DNA of 64,000 nucleotides from Stomoxys calcitrans (Eukaryota; Arthropoda; Insecta; Diptera; Muscidae): positions 153,370,941 to 153,434,940 of the forward strand of contig NC_081553.1 in NCBI RefSeq assembly GCF_963082655.1, written 5' to 3'. The position numbers were made by a program, and so were the translations under genes. Every line of letters begins with the position of its first letter. Positions within the stretch are counted from its first letter, which is position 1. The notes under the pieces were generated by a model. The model was not told where the DNA came from, did no database searches, and was given only the letters and a program-made list of their open reading frames with translations. Positions 52,042-63,184 of the stretch are shown piece after piece.

Positions 52042-53082
52042 CTTTTTTCTGTAGGTCCTGCTGTTGGTTCTCTAATTTAACATTACTTTTTCTCCAGTTT
52101 GATTCCACAGATTCCGTATTTTCATTATGTATATTTCCAATAGACACATCGATAACTTTTTGTAGTGTTTCTTGTCTTCGAATATCAATACGTTGTTCAA
52201 TTTCTAAATCCCTTGCCGTAGTGTCAACTGGTTTAGCAGAACCAAATATTTTTTCTGAACATGCTCCAGAGAGTTTAGATGGAGTATTTAACTTTTCACT
52301 AGAAAGTGGTTCGTTTCTATTCATTGGCTTGTCATTTTCAGGAAGAGGCAATGTTCGTGGCTTTAAGTTTAACCTTGGGCGTTCAAGCAATAAATCGTCT
52401 TTATTTTCCATCATCATTTTTCCATGCATTTCTTTAGGGCGTTGACGAGATCGCCATGAAGTTTCTCCGTGTGAATAAGTTTGATCCCCCCGATCGTATT
52501 CAATGTTATTTACTTCTTTCTTTATATTGTCGCGTCTCCAATTTGTAGATTCTCTATTTTCTGAATTAGATGGCATTTCATAATTTCTTCGATTTCCCCT
52601 TTGTCTAGAGCTTTGGTCTGATTCGTTCGACAACTCGATTCGTATACGGCGGCCTTTAATAGAAGGATCAGGTAAACCTAGAGCGTGTATGAGGCCATCT
52701 CGGGTCTCGAATTCAATATAGCCAAATCCACGAACCCTTCCGGTTTCTCCATCTTCTCTCGGTAGACGTACCGACACAATGTTATTGTTATTAAAAAATG
52801 TGTACACATCTTCTTCAGTAATGTCGAAAGGCAAATTGGTAACATAAGCAATAAATGGAGCCTTATAGGGAACATGGTTTTCATCAAATGCTCTGTTTGC
52901 TCTAGGCGCAGTGGGAAGGTTGCAAACTAATGTCAGCACCTTATCATCATCATCGCTGTCATCACCATCAATATTTCTTACGTTTTTGGCCACCTGAGTT
53001 GTTCCTAATGGAGGCGTCTCCCCATTTGACAAAAATGTTTGTAGAGATAAAACCGTTCCTTTTGCTTTTTTTCCTTTCTTTC
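52042..53082 (-). CDS. eIF4B: eIF4B, exon with N-terminal motif and RRM
   Basis: Translation initiation factor 4B, a cytoplasmic RNA-binding cofactor that stimulates the eIF4A helicase during mRNA recruitment. The exon starts after acceptor TTATTTTCAG (AG 53084-53083) with one codon completed from a previous exon and reads GKKGKKAKGTVLSLQTFLSN, equivalent to the KKGKT(I/L)SLTDFL N-terminus of eIF4B, then a D-rich segment, LPTAPRANR and an RRM (RNP2 AYVTNL, RNP1 RGFGYIEF, ending GRRIRIELS). A charged, Arg/Asn-rich region with repeated NWRRDN/SWRSRQRP and SNWRKSN motifs follows. The donor is AAAAAAG|GTAACT at 52042/52041; reading through it gives G, N, stop, so the ORF's apparent stop at 52034-52036 is intronic if this donor is used. 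The apparent start at 53032 is a TTG inside the exon, not a start codon. The upstream exon with the ATG is not visible. Confidence 0.93.
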
Positions 53083-53214
53083 CTGAAAATAAATATGATA
53101 GGGTAGCATTGTATTAGATCTATTTAAAACGACAATTCCTATTAATAACCCATTGCCGCTTATTTATTAAGACCATTTATGTTGACGAAGTATTTTTTTG
53201 TATCGAAGTGTTAT

Positions 53215-53910
53215 TTCTCCATATTTTTGTATCTAGATATGCTATATGGTTGTCCTTTTCTATTTCAAAAGTAAATTGTATATTCTGGTTGTATTTGTTA
53301 AAAATGTCATGTATCTTATCTCAGTCATCTTACTTAATTATCAATAGCGTGTCATCAACATATTTGCATATGAATTTTATTGTGGTGTTGTTGTTATTTA
53401 AATCATGTATAGCATTGTCAAGAAGATCGTCTAAAACTACAATATATCTGCTAGTATAGGGGAAAGAGGGTTTCCCATTGGCATTCCAAATATCTTGTGG
53501 TATGTTTCATTGTCGTAGTTTAAATAGTTGTTATCGTTAAGGGAGTAATTGAGTATTTGCAAGAATTATGTTTTTGAATATATTTGTATGTGTTTTGCTA
53601 ATATCCCATTTATTTATTATTATTTTGATGGCCAAGTTTACCGGTATATTTGTAAAGAGGGAAATAACGTCAACGAAAACAAGAATTTCATCTTGTTCGA
53701 TTATTGTGTCCTTGAGTCTTTGTTTCAAATCTATGGAGTTTTTGATGTTGTAATCTATTGATATTATATTTTGTAGAATTTTTCCGATTTATTTCGATAA
53801 TTTATAGCATGGTACATTTGTGGATGATACTATGGGTCTGAGGGGCATGTTAGGTTCATGTATTTTCGGCAGGCCGTACAGTCTCGGCGCTGTCGCTGCT
53901 GTACAATGTA
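53215..53910 (-). pseudogene. Penelope-like element reverse transcriptase remnant
   Basis: Minus strand from about 53910: [20 protein letters not shown], then [30 protein letters not shown] (53690-53640), NETYHKIFGMPMGNPLSPI-like region with GMPMG (53490), VVLDDLLDNAIHDLNNNNTT, FICKYVDDTLLI (53365-53340) and FTFEIEKDNHIA. The LYGLPKIHK, DVxSLFTNIP and YVDD motifs are diagnostic of Penelope-like RTs. The GIY-YIG endonuclease is absent and stops interrupt the frame. It lies just upstream of the eIF4B exon, in the intron before it. Confidence 0.85.
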
Positions 53911-53934
53911 GTGATTTCTTCTCTAATATCTGAG

Positions 53935-54330
53935 GCTTTAATAATTATATCTGGTAGTAGATATAGTTAAACTTAGGACCAGATATATCTATATCGGCTA
54001 TATATAATTATATCCAAAAACATATGCTATATATACTATATCTGGCCTTAGATATAATTATTGGGTTGCCCAAAAAGTAATTGCGGATTTTTTAAAAGAA
54101 AGTAAATGCAATTTTAATGAAACTTAGAATCAACTTTAATCAAATATACTTTTTTTATACTTTTTTTCTAAAGCAAGCTAAAAGTAACAGCTGATAACTG
54201 ACAAAAAAAAGAATGCAATTACAGAGTCACAAGCTGTGAAAAAATTTGTCAACGCCGACTATATGAAAAATCCGCAATTACTTTTTTGGCAACCCAATAT
54301 ATCTTGGATTATATATATGTATATCTTGCT
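53935..54330. repeat. AT-rich 'agatatag' repeat hosting a MITE
   Basis: Words such as 'ctggtagtagatatag' and 'tatatataattatatcc' resemble 19650-19770. The mariner MITE at 54061-54297 is inserted in it. Confidence 0.5.
54061..54297. mobile_element. Mariner-type MITE, 237 bp, flanked by TA
   Basis: Terminal repeats TTGGGTTGCCCAAAAAGTAA (left) and ..TTACTTTTTTGGCAACCCAA (right) with one mismatch region, flanked by TA on both sides. It has no ORF. This type of 'GGGTTGCCCAAAAAGTAATTGCGGAT' MITE is widespread in insects. Confidence 0.9.
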
Positions 54331-55010
54331 CTACAAATAATTGAGGCCGAATTACTGCATGCAAATTGTTCGAAATCTCTCTATTGGGAATTATGTATCG
54401 CTTCGTTGAACGGAATTTTTGAAATTTAAGAACGCGAATGTTTAAATCGAGTATTCCTTATAAAAATACGATATGAAATTTCATTCGTTACGAAAGCGCA
54501 CTCGTGTTATTTCATACAAAATTATTGCGTTAATTCCATCTTACATCCCAAAATAAAAAAAAAACTGGTTTTAGTATAGAAATGCATATCAATGGTTTCA
54601 TATAAAAAAGGCCAACTCGATTTTTTTTTCTCTTTACAGGAGAAGTAAAAAACTTGACGGGCTTTTTTTCAAATCGTTACAACTGTTATTTACTATTGTA
54701 TCCGCCTGAAATTTTCAGGCAAGATGCATCGGACATTTGCCTTCCAGAATAAACAAAAAACGCTAACTACATTTTTTGTTTCATTACAGAATTACCAAAG
54801 AAAAAAAAACATTTTGTTAAAAAAATAGATTTAAGCGCTTTTCATTTTAATTATATAACAAATAAGATTTTTAAATTAAATGACACATTTAATGTTCAAC
54901 ACTCATAGTGAGCAGTCGTTTTTTCTACCAGTTTACAATAGTCTACCGCACTTAGTTTTTTTGATAAACTCTTTCGTTCTCCGTTTGTTTTTCTTTTTAT
55001 TTTTCATTCT
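54331..55010. other. AT-rich intergenic or intronic sequence, nothing recognised
   Basis: No transposon, exon or RNA signature recognised. Pyrimidine-rich just before Helitron H4. Confidence 0.35.
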
Positions 55011-55014
55011 TGTA

Positions 55015-56956
55015 CTAGCTGACCCGGGCCCGCTCCGCTGCGCCTTCTTTCACTTTATATGGGACAAAAGTTTTCTTGGAATATTTATTTTCGACAATTA
55101 AAGATTTTTTAGTGAAATACCATGCTACGAAAATAGTATATCGCATGACTACCAGTTGAACAATATAAGTGCCTTTAACTGAATCCCATATGATCTTTAT
55201 TGGACTATGAATGCAAGTTTGGATGTAAGGTGTACTCCATTCTTAAAATACTTCATTTCACCCCGATATTCTCTTGATGTCTTATTTAGTGGTGTTTTCG
55301 TGGGAGAGGTGGTCCCCCAGATACTTGGCCCTGAAAAAATGTCAGCATCGTGCTCTTCTCTCAAATATCATTTATTTAAACCCCATATTGCCATTGGCTT
55401 AAGAGGAGTTTACAGGATGAGGCGTCCCCCAAACACATGACCCCAAAATAGGTTATCAAATTCGTTTTCCAATCTCAAATACCGTTTATTTGAGCCACAT
55501 ATTGGCATGGTCGAAAATTTTTTCCCTTTAGGGGTGTTTTGGGAAAGGGGTGATGCCCAAATTCTTGCTCTAGCCCCGAATGCCTTTCATTTAAGCTCCA
55601 CATTGTCATGGTCGGTAAATATGTCCGATTTAGGGGTGTTTTGAGGATTGGGGTGGTCCCCCAAACACTAAGCCCGGAAAATATATCAGCAACGTGCTCT
55701 ATTCTCATATATCTATATATCATTTATTTGAACCGTATATTGCCATTGCCCTCAAAATTGGATATCAAATTCGGTTTCTAATCTCATTTAAACTCCGTAT
55801 TGCAACAGTCAGCAAATATGTCCGGTTTGAGGTCCCTAAAAACTATGAATATTTAGTTCCACTCTCTTTAAGACCCAAATTGTCTTGGTGAGCAAATACG
55901 TCCAATTTGGGGATTGTTATGGTGGTGGGATGTCCGCTAGACAGTTGGCCCCTAATGTTGATATCAGATACGTGGTCCACTCTCACATACCTTTAATTTG
56001 AGCCCCATATTTCCATAGTCGGCAAACATGGCGGTCTTAAGGGGAGTTTTGGCGGATGGGCGGCCACTCAGTGAGTTGGCCTTGAAAATATATAGCGGAT
56101 TCGTGTTCCACTTTAAAAACCATCTTATTTGAGCCTCATATTGCAATAGTCAGAAAATACTTACTATTTCCCGAATATTGATATCAAATTCGTGCTTTAC
56201 TCCCAAAGACCTTTCATTTGAGCCCCATACTGCAATGGTCGTAAATTTGTCCCCTTTGGGGGATGTTTTTGGTGAGAGGCGGCCCCCCAAACACTTGGTC
56301 CCATATTTGGAAATCAGATTCGAATTCCACATTCAAATACCTTTCATTTAAGCCCCATATTCCCATGGTCAGTAAATAAGTCATGTTTGGGGGGTGTTTT
56401 GGGAAAGGGGTGGGCCCCCAGAAACGTGGTCACCACATTTGGATATCAGATACGTATTCTACTGGCAAATACGTTTCATTTGAGTCCCATATTGCTATGG
56501 TCGGTAAATATGTCTGATTTAGGGGTGTTTTGGGGGTTGGGGTGGTCCCCCTAACACTTGGTCCGACAATTGGATATCAGATACCTTTTCTTATCCTAAA
56601 TACCTTTCATTTGAGTCCCATATTGTCGTGATTGGTCTAAATATATGTTTGGTAGGTTTTAGGTTGGGGCAGCCCCCCTAGGTACTCCATCCGAAATTTG
56701 TATTCCAAATTTTTATTTTTAGGGTACTATATGAGAGCACACAAAATTTCGTTTAAATCGCACCACCCATCTCCGAGATCTGGTGTTTCTGAAAATTAGG
56801 GTAAGGGGAGGGTAACCCCCCCCCCCCCCCCACCTCAGATATCAAAAAATTTAGTACCCTTTTTTCACCACGGGGTCATTATGCACCATCTGTGAAAATT
56901 TCAAGAAAATCGGTTCAGCCAAACAAACAAACACAAATTGATTTTTAAATATAAGA
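55015..56956 (-). mobile_element. Non-autonomous Helitron, both ends present (copy H4)
   Basis: Best preserved copy. On the minus strand it runs from TC at 56956 (TCTTATATTTAAAAATC, preceded by A) to CTAG at 55018-55015 (next base T). The 3' tail GGCGCAGCGGAGCGGGCCCG contains the palindrome CGGGCCCG a few bases before the terminus. The tandem units are regular: the 'agcccca/agtccca' landmark recurs at 56221, 56351, 56483 and 56614, a period of 130-132 bp. A long C run lies at 56816-56832. No Rep/helicase ORF. Confidence 0.85.
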
Positions 56957-56984
56957 TTTTCATTAAAAATGTAATAAAAATGTT

Positions 56985-57060
56985 TTTGTGCGGCGGCAGC
57001 CCTTACCGATGAAGGAATTCATGAGGTCAATCCGGAACGTGCAAGCAGCTATCATGGGAT
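56985..57060 (-). repeat. 5' end fragment of the Jockey-type LINE
   Basis: Reverse complement of 4556-4630 and 44690-44755 (TTCATCGG.AAGGGCTGCCGC, CCGGATTGACC). Only the first ~75 bases remain. Confidence 0.6.
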
Positions 57061-57089
57061 GATTGTCGTTATGGCTTCCTCCTCAGGGG

Positions 57090-58100
57090 AAAATTTTTTA
57101 GGATTCTTGTTTAGGTAACCCTTAGGACTACCCGAAGTTGATACTAAAGTTGATAATGAAGAGTAGAATTCCAGATAAACCGATCAAATGCTTCAACATC
57201 TTTGTGGTTTCAAAGATTATACAAGAAATGTCCAGAGAACCCACCTTAAAACTATCTTTACAAGGGATAGTAATCTCCTCTTTTTAAAAAATTAAATCCT
57301 GACAATTCGGTTCCTTGAAGCGAGAATCCTAGCTGGTATCTGTCCCATAACATGAACGTTACATCCTACTTTAAATAGGGTCAAAGATCTTGTTTACTGT
57401 GATTCGCATACTGATCGTACCGTAGAAGAAATTGTTTACTGCGATTCCCACACTGATCGTACCGTAGAAGAAATTATTAATGGTTTAAAACTACAAGAGG
57501 TTGTGGACTGCCGGAAGATTACTTCTACTTCTTACAAGGATTGGGTAGTCTCCAATACGCCGACTCACATACTAAGCATTCATTTGTATGAAATTCCAAA
57601 AAGAGTTGGGTCACACTAAGGAACACTGCAATTTGTGAAATATGTTCCTCAGCTTTCCATGATCCAACTCCATGCAATATAGTTCAATGCGCGAACTGCA
57701 ATCATAGCCATCGAGCAAATAAAAAACAAAGTCCCGAAATTGTACAAAGGAAAGGACAGAGATTTTGAAGCACAAAATAAAAAAATACTGTTCATTTAAA
57801 GAGGCTATTAAAACATTCCTAAACCAGCAACATTTGACATACGCACCGACACACTTGAAAATGCCATAGCTGAATGCAATGAACAAGTAAAAAGGCGTTA
57901 AGTTGGACACCCACCACCTCGGGTATATATGTAAACCACCTTTCGTCAAAATCCGGTACAAAATGCATACCTTATGCCCCATAGCGCTATATTGAAATAT
58001 GTTCCGATTTGGACTAAATGCTAATAAGAACAAGTCATTGTTCAATTGTGTATAACAAAATATAAAATACCAGTAGTCATTCATTCATCAAGTGATTTAT
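57090..58100 (+). pseudogene. LINE ORF1 (gag) remnant
   Basis: Readable pieces: IPDKPIKCFNIFVVSKIIQE (near 57165), YKDWVVSNTPTHILSIHLYE (57535), then a Cys/His knuckle region (CANCNHSHRANKK, 57690). Stops and frameshifts between them. A short duplication ('tactgtgattcgcatactga' / 'tactgcgattcccacactga', period 39) lies at 57396-57470. The 157-codon antisense ORF across 57611-58084 is a shadow. Confidence 0.55.
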
Positions 58101-58655
58101 TGTTTTCTTTTAAATCTTTTGTTTTTCATGTAATATATTATTAGTATTATTATTGATTTTTCATTTGAGCTTTCTCAATTGAGCAGTTTTTTATCCATTA
58201 TTAAATATTTATACTTATGGAAATATTTTATAAAATGCGAAACTAAATGTTTCTTGGTTCATTTTGATTTTAGGGTTGCTTAAAAAATACACAAAAGACA
58301 TAATTTATATATTTATTGATATCAAATTTTAGAATTTTAATTACTGTGTTCAGCTACTTTAAGTTGCTGAAGTTATTAGAGTAGTCAATCATTCACCAAT
58401 CATTTTTTTGTGTTAATCCGTATATTGCTCCATGTAATTTATACTTAAAATTATTGTTTTTTTTTTTCATTGAAGTTGTTTCAACTGAGTAGTCATTCAT
58501 TATTATATATTTATACTTAAGAAAAAATTTTTATAATATTTTAAATTAAATGTAGTCCATTAGTCAAATAAGGTCTTAGGGCTTGGCTAACATTTGAGCA
58601 AATAAATAAAATAAAATAAATAAAAAATATTGGTCCTTTTTAGTACTTATCTCTA
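58101..58655. repeat. AT-rich sequence with two related segments
   Basis: 58150-58260 and 58455-58560 share '..ctcaattgagcag' / 'caactgagtagtcattcatt' and 'aatatttatacttatgg' / 'tatatttatacttaag', an old duplication about 305 bp apart. No gene. Confidence 0.45.
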
Positions 58656-58659
58656 AAAA

Positions 58660-59645
58660 TAAACCGATCTGAACCATATACGACATGAATGTCGAAAAGA
58701 CTAACATGGTCACTGTGTCAAATTTCAGTGAAATCGGATTATAAATGCGCCTTTTATGAGGCAGCTATATCCTAATCTAGGGCGAATTGGGCCAAATTTC
58801 AAAAGAGCCTAACACAACTCACTGTCCCAAATTTCGGCGAAATCGTACAATAAATGGGCCTATAATGGCCCAAAAACCTTAAATCGAGAGATCGGTCTAT
58901 ATGGCAGCTGTATCCAAATCTGGACCGATCTGGGCCAAATTGAAGAAGGATGTCAAAGGGCCCGACACAGCTCACTGTCCCCAATTTCAGCAAAATCGGA
59001 TAATATATGTGGCTTTTATGGGCCTAAGACCCTAAATCGGCGGATCGGTCTATATGGCAGCTATATCCAAATCTTAACCGATCTGGGTCAAATTGAAGAA
59101 GGAAGTCCAAAGGCCTGACACAACTCACTGTCCCAAATTTCAGCAAAATCGGATAATAAATGTGGCTTTTATGGGCCTAAGACCCTAAATCGGCGGATCG
59201 GTCTATATGGCAGCTATATCCAAATCTGGACCGATCTGGGCCAAATTGAAGAAGGATGTTGATGGGGCTAACTCAACTCACTGTCCAAAATTTCAGCAAA
59301 ATCGGATAATAAATTTGGCTTTTATGGGCCTAAGACCCTAAAACGGCGGATCGGTCTATATGGGGGCTATATGAAGATATTGTCTGACATAGCCCATCTT
59401 CGAATTTAACCTGCTTATGGACAAAAAAAACGAATCTGTGCACTGTGCAATCCAGCTCAATATCTCTATTTTTAAAGACTGTAGCGTGATTTCGACAGAC
59501 GGACAGACATGGCTAGATCGTCTCAGATTTTTCGGCTGATCAAGAATATATATACTTTATAGGGTCGGAAATGGATATTTCGATGTGTTGCAAATGGAAT
59601 GACAAAAAGAATATACCCCCATACTTCGGTGGTGGGTATAAAAAG
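58660..59645. repeat. 153-bp tandem repeat array
   Basis: The landmark ATCGGTCTATATGG starts at 58891, 59044, 59197 and 59350, an exact 153-bp period. Units read 'cagctatatccaaatctgga', 'gggccaaattgaagaagg', 'caactcactgtcccaaattt', 'gcaaaatcggataataaa'. The right end passes into a conserved terminal sequence ('cgacagacggacagacatgg', 'atagggtcggaaatggat', 'ggtggtgggtataaaaa'), which looks like the border of a dispersed element. Related fragments are inside the tandem duplication (about 19940-20030) and the hAT-like element. Confidence 0.9.
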
Positions 59646-59649
59646 AATA

Positions 59650-60066
59650 ATAATAATTGTACAAAAAAATGAAACAACAAACAAAATAACCCCAAAAGAA
59701 AAAGAAATAACTACCAGTACACATACACCCACGCAAACATCAAACAATAATACAAATAAATCATCACACACAAGTTCAACAAAAAACACAATTCTCTCAA
59801 CAGAGAGAACTTCACTTCACAGTAATAACACTCCAACACAAAGCACCACACAAAAGTCCATCGATAATGGTACTCTTCTCTCTAATGGTGATTTAGATTC
59901 TGAACAACATATTGCAAATGTTGCCCCAACCCCTCTCATAATATTGCACTTTTTACATTTTCTATCGAACATGTTTATATGTCCATATGAAGTCATGTCG
60001 ACCACACAATACAGTAAAATCGCATCCTCGTCTTCGAATGAAGATGCAATGCGTCTAATATACTAA
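59650..60066 (+). pseudogene. Low-complexity ORF, probably LINE ORF1 remnant
   Basis: Open Thr/Asn/Ser-rich reading (ETTNKITPKEKEITTSTHTP; NNTPTQSTTQKSIDNG) followed by DLDSEQHIANVAPT. This is the kind of linker seen in Jockey-type gag proteins and it lies upstream, on the same strand, of endonuclease pieces at 60860-61290. No zinc knuckle is visible. It may instead be non-coding. Confidence 0.35.
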
Positions 60067-60199
60067 TTTAGATAAGGTGAATAAAAAGCGTTAATTTTTT
60101 CCATTTTTATATATTTATTTTTTTAATATTTCAACGCTTTTCTCCAAAAATTCAACAAATTTTGTCTTCTTCTGTTCAAACAAAATTTGCTGATTTTAA

Positions 60200-60780
60200 G
60201 TGCGACATTTTTTCCACTCTCTGTAGGCAACACCATTAGAAACTAACACTACACCCGGTGGTGAGGTTACATTATTTTGGACAAACGAGCACAAAATTTC
60301 GATTTCAGTGCAACATGTCGAAAACATTTACACATTTTTGCACAATCGAAATCACCCTAAGCTTCGTTCAAAAGTAACTCCCTTGGAAAAAGGAATTCAT
60401 CTATCGACTAATCAAGAGATACATGCACAAGAGATACAGTATCTGAAGAGAACTGCACACCGGCAAGAATAAGCTCCAGATTTTCAAATAATTACCAATT
60501 TATGTCCAACAAATCGGATACATTAAGTTTATTTTTATCCATGTCTAACTTCGGTATTTTACAATAGAATATTCCCGGCACGGGATAGCTGTGAGCACCA
60601 CACAGGCTGGAACATAGAGGTCCGATCAGTGTGGTGTTCATTGCTATTACAAGAAGCTTAGCTGCGAGCTACCGGGCGTCCACTGGTTGCGGATAGTGGA
60701 ATGCTCCAACCGGAGTAGTTGCAACGGCAGTCGCTTATTTGACTACTTAAGGAGGATTAGCCGTTATTATTAAAAATTAT
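60200..60780. repeat. Mixed remnant with a dispersed repeat at 60585-60700
   Basis: 60585-60700 ('agctgtgagcaccacacagg', 'gtgtggtgttcattgct') is the reverse complement of 20345-20425 and 21815-21895. The rest reads in places like LINE ORF1/ORF2 linker (LRSKVTPLEKGIHLSTNQEI) but is too broken to classify. Confidence 0.4.
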
Positions 60781-60859
60781 ATTCCTCATAAATTGGTTCA
60801 AAACTTATGAACAGTCATTGAAGTGACCTCATTCAAAAAATTCACAATTATATATTCAT

Positions 60860-61690
60860 CCTAGTGAACCATTTGCTGCAAACCATATATCGGACTTAAT
60901 TAGTTATATTCGCTCGTCAGTTGTTCTAATTGGGGAAGTCAATTGCCGGAATACTCCATGAGACTCTTGTAGGAATAATAGTGGTGGAAGAATTTCGAAA
61001 AATGCCCTAAATTTCCACAACCTTGGTATTTTGAGCGATGGTAAACCCACACACCACTCCACATTTAATTCCTTCACAAACATCGACATTACATGCTGTT
61101 CGCCTTCACATCTACCAATAGCTTCCAGTCAAACTCTCAATGATCTTCATAACAGCGACCATTTTCCAATTGCCAACGACCTGCCAATTATAAAACCAGC
61201 AGCAAAATACAATTTTGATAAAGCCAACTGGTCCTCCTTCAGAGAAAAAGTCGACAGACAACTGAATTCAAAATCACTGAATTTCCGATGAAAAAAAAAT
61301 TCAACATCAAAATCGTCAGTGTTGCATGTCTGTAGAAAACACAGATGTTATCCATCGGATATTACTGTGAACAATGTTTTGTTTCCTCATGTCGACAAGC
61401 TGAAAATCCTAGGTATCGTTTTCAAAAAATATTATTGTTAGAACGACCAATTACTTAAACTTAAAAGGGAACTCATACCTAAATCCAACTTTATTAAATA
61501 TATTTATTTATGCGTATAAAATGATGCCAATAACAATTAGTTTCACCGAATCTGGGCTGTCGTCGTTAGAAGATAAATTCATAGAATCAAGGGACAGGCT
61601 GTTAGCAAAGCTATTGTCAGTTAATGCCTTAGTGGAGGTAGCCCTCGCCAGCCTACCTCAAAATTATTTTATAAAGCCAAAATTTCAATA
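60860..61690 (+). pseudogene. LINE endonuclease end and RT thumb fragments
   Basis: DGKPTHHSTFNSFTNIDITC, then HNSDHFPIAND (SDH motif of the endonuclease end) at 61035-61180, and PAAKYNFDKANWSSFREKVD. After a deletion, RT thumb-like HVDKLKILGIVFKK (about 61395-61435) and SLSSLEDKFIESRDRLLAKL (61560-61620). Frames differ. The clade looks Jockey- or I-like but is unassigned. Confidence 0.55.
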
Positions 61691-61990
61691 ACATTTTTAG
61701 TACCTGCTCATTGCATTTTGCGATAATACATTTTGCTTAAATATTTTTAAAGTTTTTTTAATATGGTTTTCTGTCCCAAATATAAATACAATAAAATACA
61801 AAATGAAATTTTTTCTATGTAAAGATAAAATTTGAAAGACATTTTTTTCTAAAGGCAAATATTACAAAAGAAAATATTGTCTAATGGCAAAATGTTGTTC
61901 AGACCCAGGCATCCTCCAAATTATTTTTTCCAAAAGATAGATTTCGATAAATTTCAATAACATAATTTCAAAAAAAAAACATTTTTTATA
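61691..61990. other. AT-rich sequence, nothing recognised
   Basis: No coding or repeat signature apart from A-rich tracts. Confidence 0.35.
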
Positions 61991-61995
61991 GACAA

Positions 61996-63100
61996 CTGGC
62001 TGACCCGGGCCCGCTCCTCTACGCCTTCTTTCACTTTATATGGGACAAAATTTCCCTGGAATATTTATTTTCGACAATTAAAGAGCTTTTATTGAAATAT
62101 CATGCTACGAAAATAGTGTATAGCTTGACTAACAATTGAACAATATAAGTGCCGTTATCTGAATCCCATATGATCTTTATTGGTCTAGAAATTGAAGTTT
62201 GGATGTAAAGTGTACTCCATTCTTAAAATACTTTATTTCAGCCCGATATTCTCTTGATATTTGAGTTGGGGGTGTTATCGGGGGTGAGGTGGTCCCCCAG
62301 ACACCTGGCCTTGAAAAAATATCAGCATCGTGCTCTTCTTTCAAATACCATTTATTTAAACCCATATTGCCATTGGTTTAGGGGAGTTTACACGATGAGG
62401 CGTCTCCCAAACACATGACCTCAAAATAGGTTATCAAATTCGTATTCTACTCCCAAATACCTTTATTTGAGCCCCATATTGCAATGGTCGGTAAAAAAAT
62501 GCTGTTTGTGGGGTGTTTTGGGAAAGGGGTATACCCCCAGAAAATTGGTCTCGAAAGTGGGTATCAATTCTTGCTCTACCCCCAATACCTTTCATTTAAT
62601 CTACACATTGACATTGTCGGTAAATATGCCCGATTTAGGAGTGTTTTGGGGATTGAAAACTATAAATATTTAGTTCCTCTCTCTTTAAGACCCAAATTGT
62701 CTTCGTGAGCAAATACATCCAATGGGGGGTTATTATAGTGGTGGGACGTCCCCTGGACAGTTGGCCCCTAATGTTGATTTCAGATACGTGGTCTACTCCC
62801 AAATACCTTTAATTCTAGCCCCATATTTCCATAGTCGGCAAACGTGACCGGCTTGGGGTGTGTTTTGGGGGATGGGATTAGTGTTCTACTCAAAAAACCC
62901 TCTTATTTGAGCCTCATATTACAGTAGTTACTCCATTACCATTACTCCCTATTTGGGTGGTGTTGTGGAGATGGGGTGGCCCCATAGACGCTTTTCCAGT
63001 ATATTGATATCAGATTAGCGCTTTACTCCCAAAGACCTTTCATTTGAGCCCCATATTCCTATGTAAATTTGTCCCCTTGGGCGGATGTTTTTGGGGGGAT
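61996..63100 (-). mobile_element. Non-autonomous Helitron remnant (copy H5)
   Basis: Reverse orientation. The 3' end follows A at 61995 but reads CTGG/CCAG instead of CTAG, a single substitution. It continues with the GC-rich tail 'ctgacccgggcccgctc' and tandem units. It is cut off near 63100 in mid-unit. Confidence 0.7.
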
Positions 63101-63184
63101 GTTCCTCCATTTTTCAATCAGCCATCGATAAGGCCTTTAGCAAACTAAACAGAAATGTTTTTTGTCAGAAATGGTACCATTGGT

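Noticed and set aside
53030..53032. Start of the eIF4B ORF at 53032
   Set aside because: The codon is TTG within a longer coding exon that continues to an acceptor at 53083-53084 and encodes the conserved N-terminal motif; it is not a start.
57611..58084. 157-codon minus-strand ORF
   Set aside because: Hydrophobic text antisense to a gag remnant with Cys/His knuckles; not conserved in any other copy.
59523..59789. Minus-strand ORF with membrane-like hydrophobic text
   Set aside because: Antisense to the Thr/Asn-rich stretch and repeat border; low-complexity artefact.
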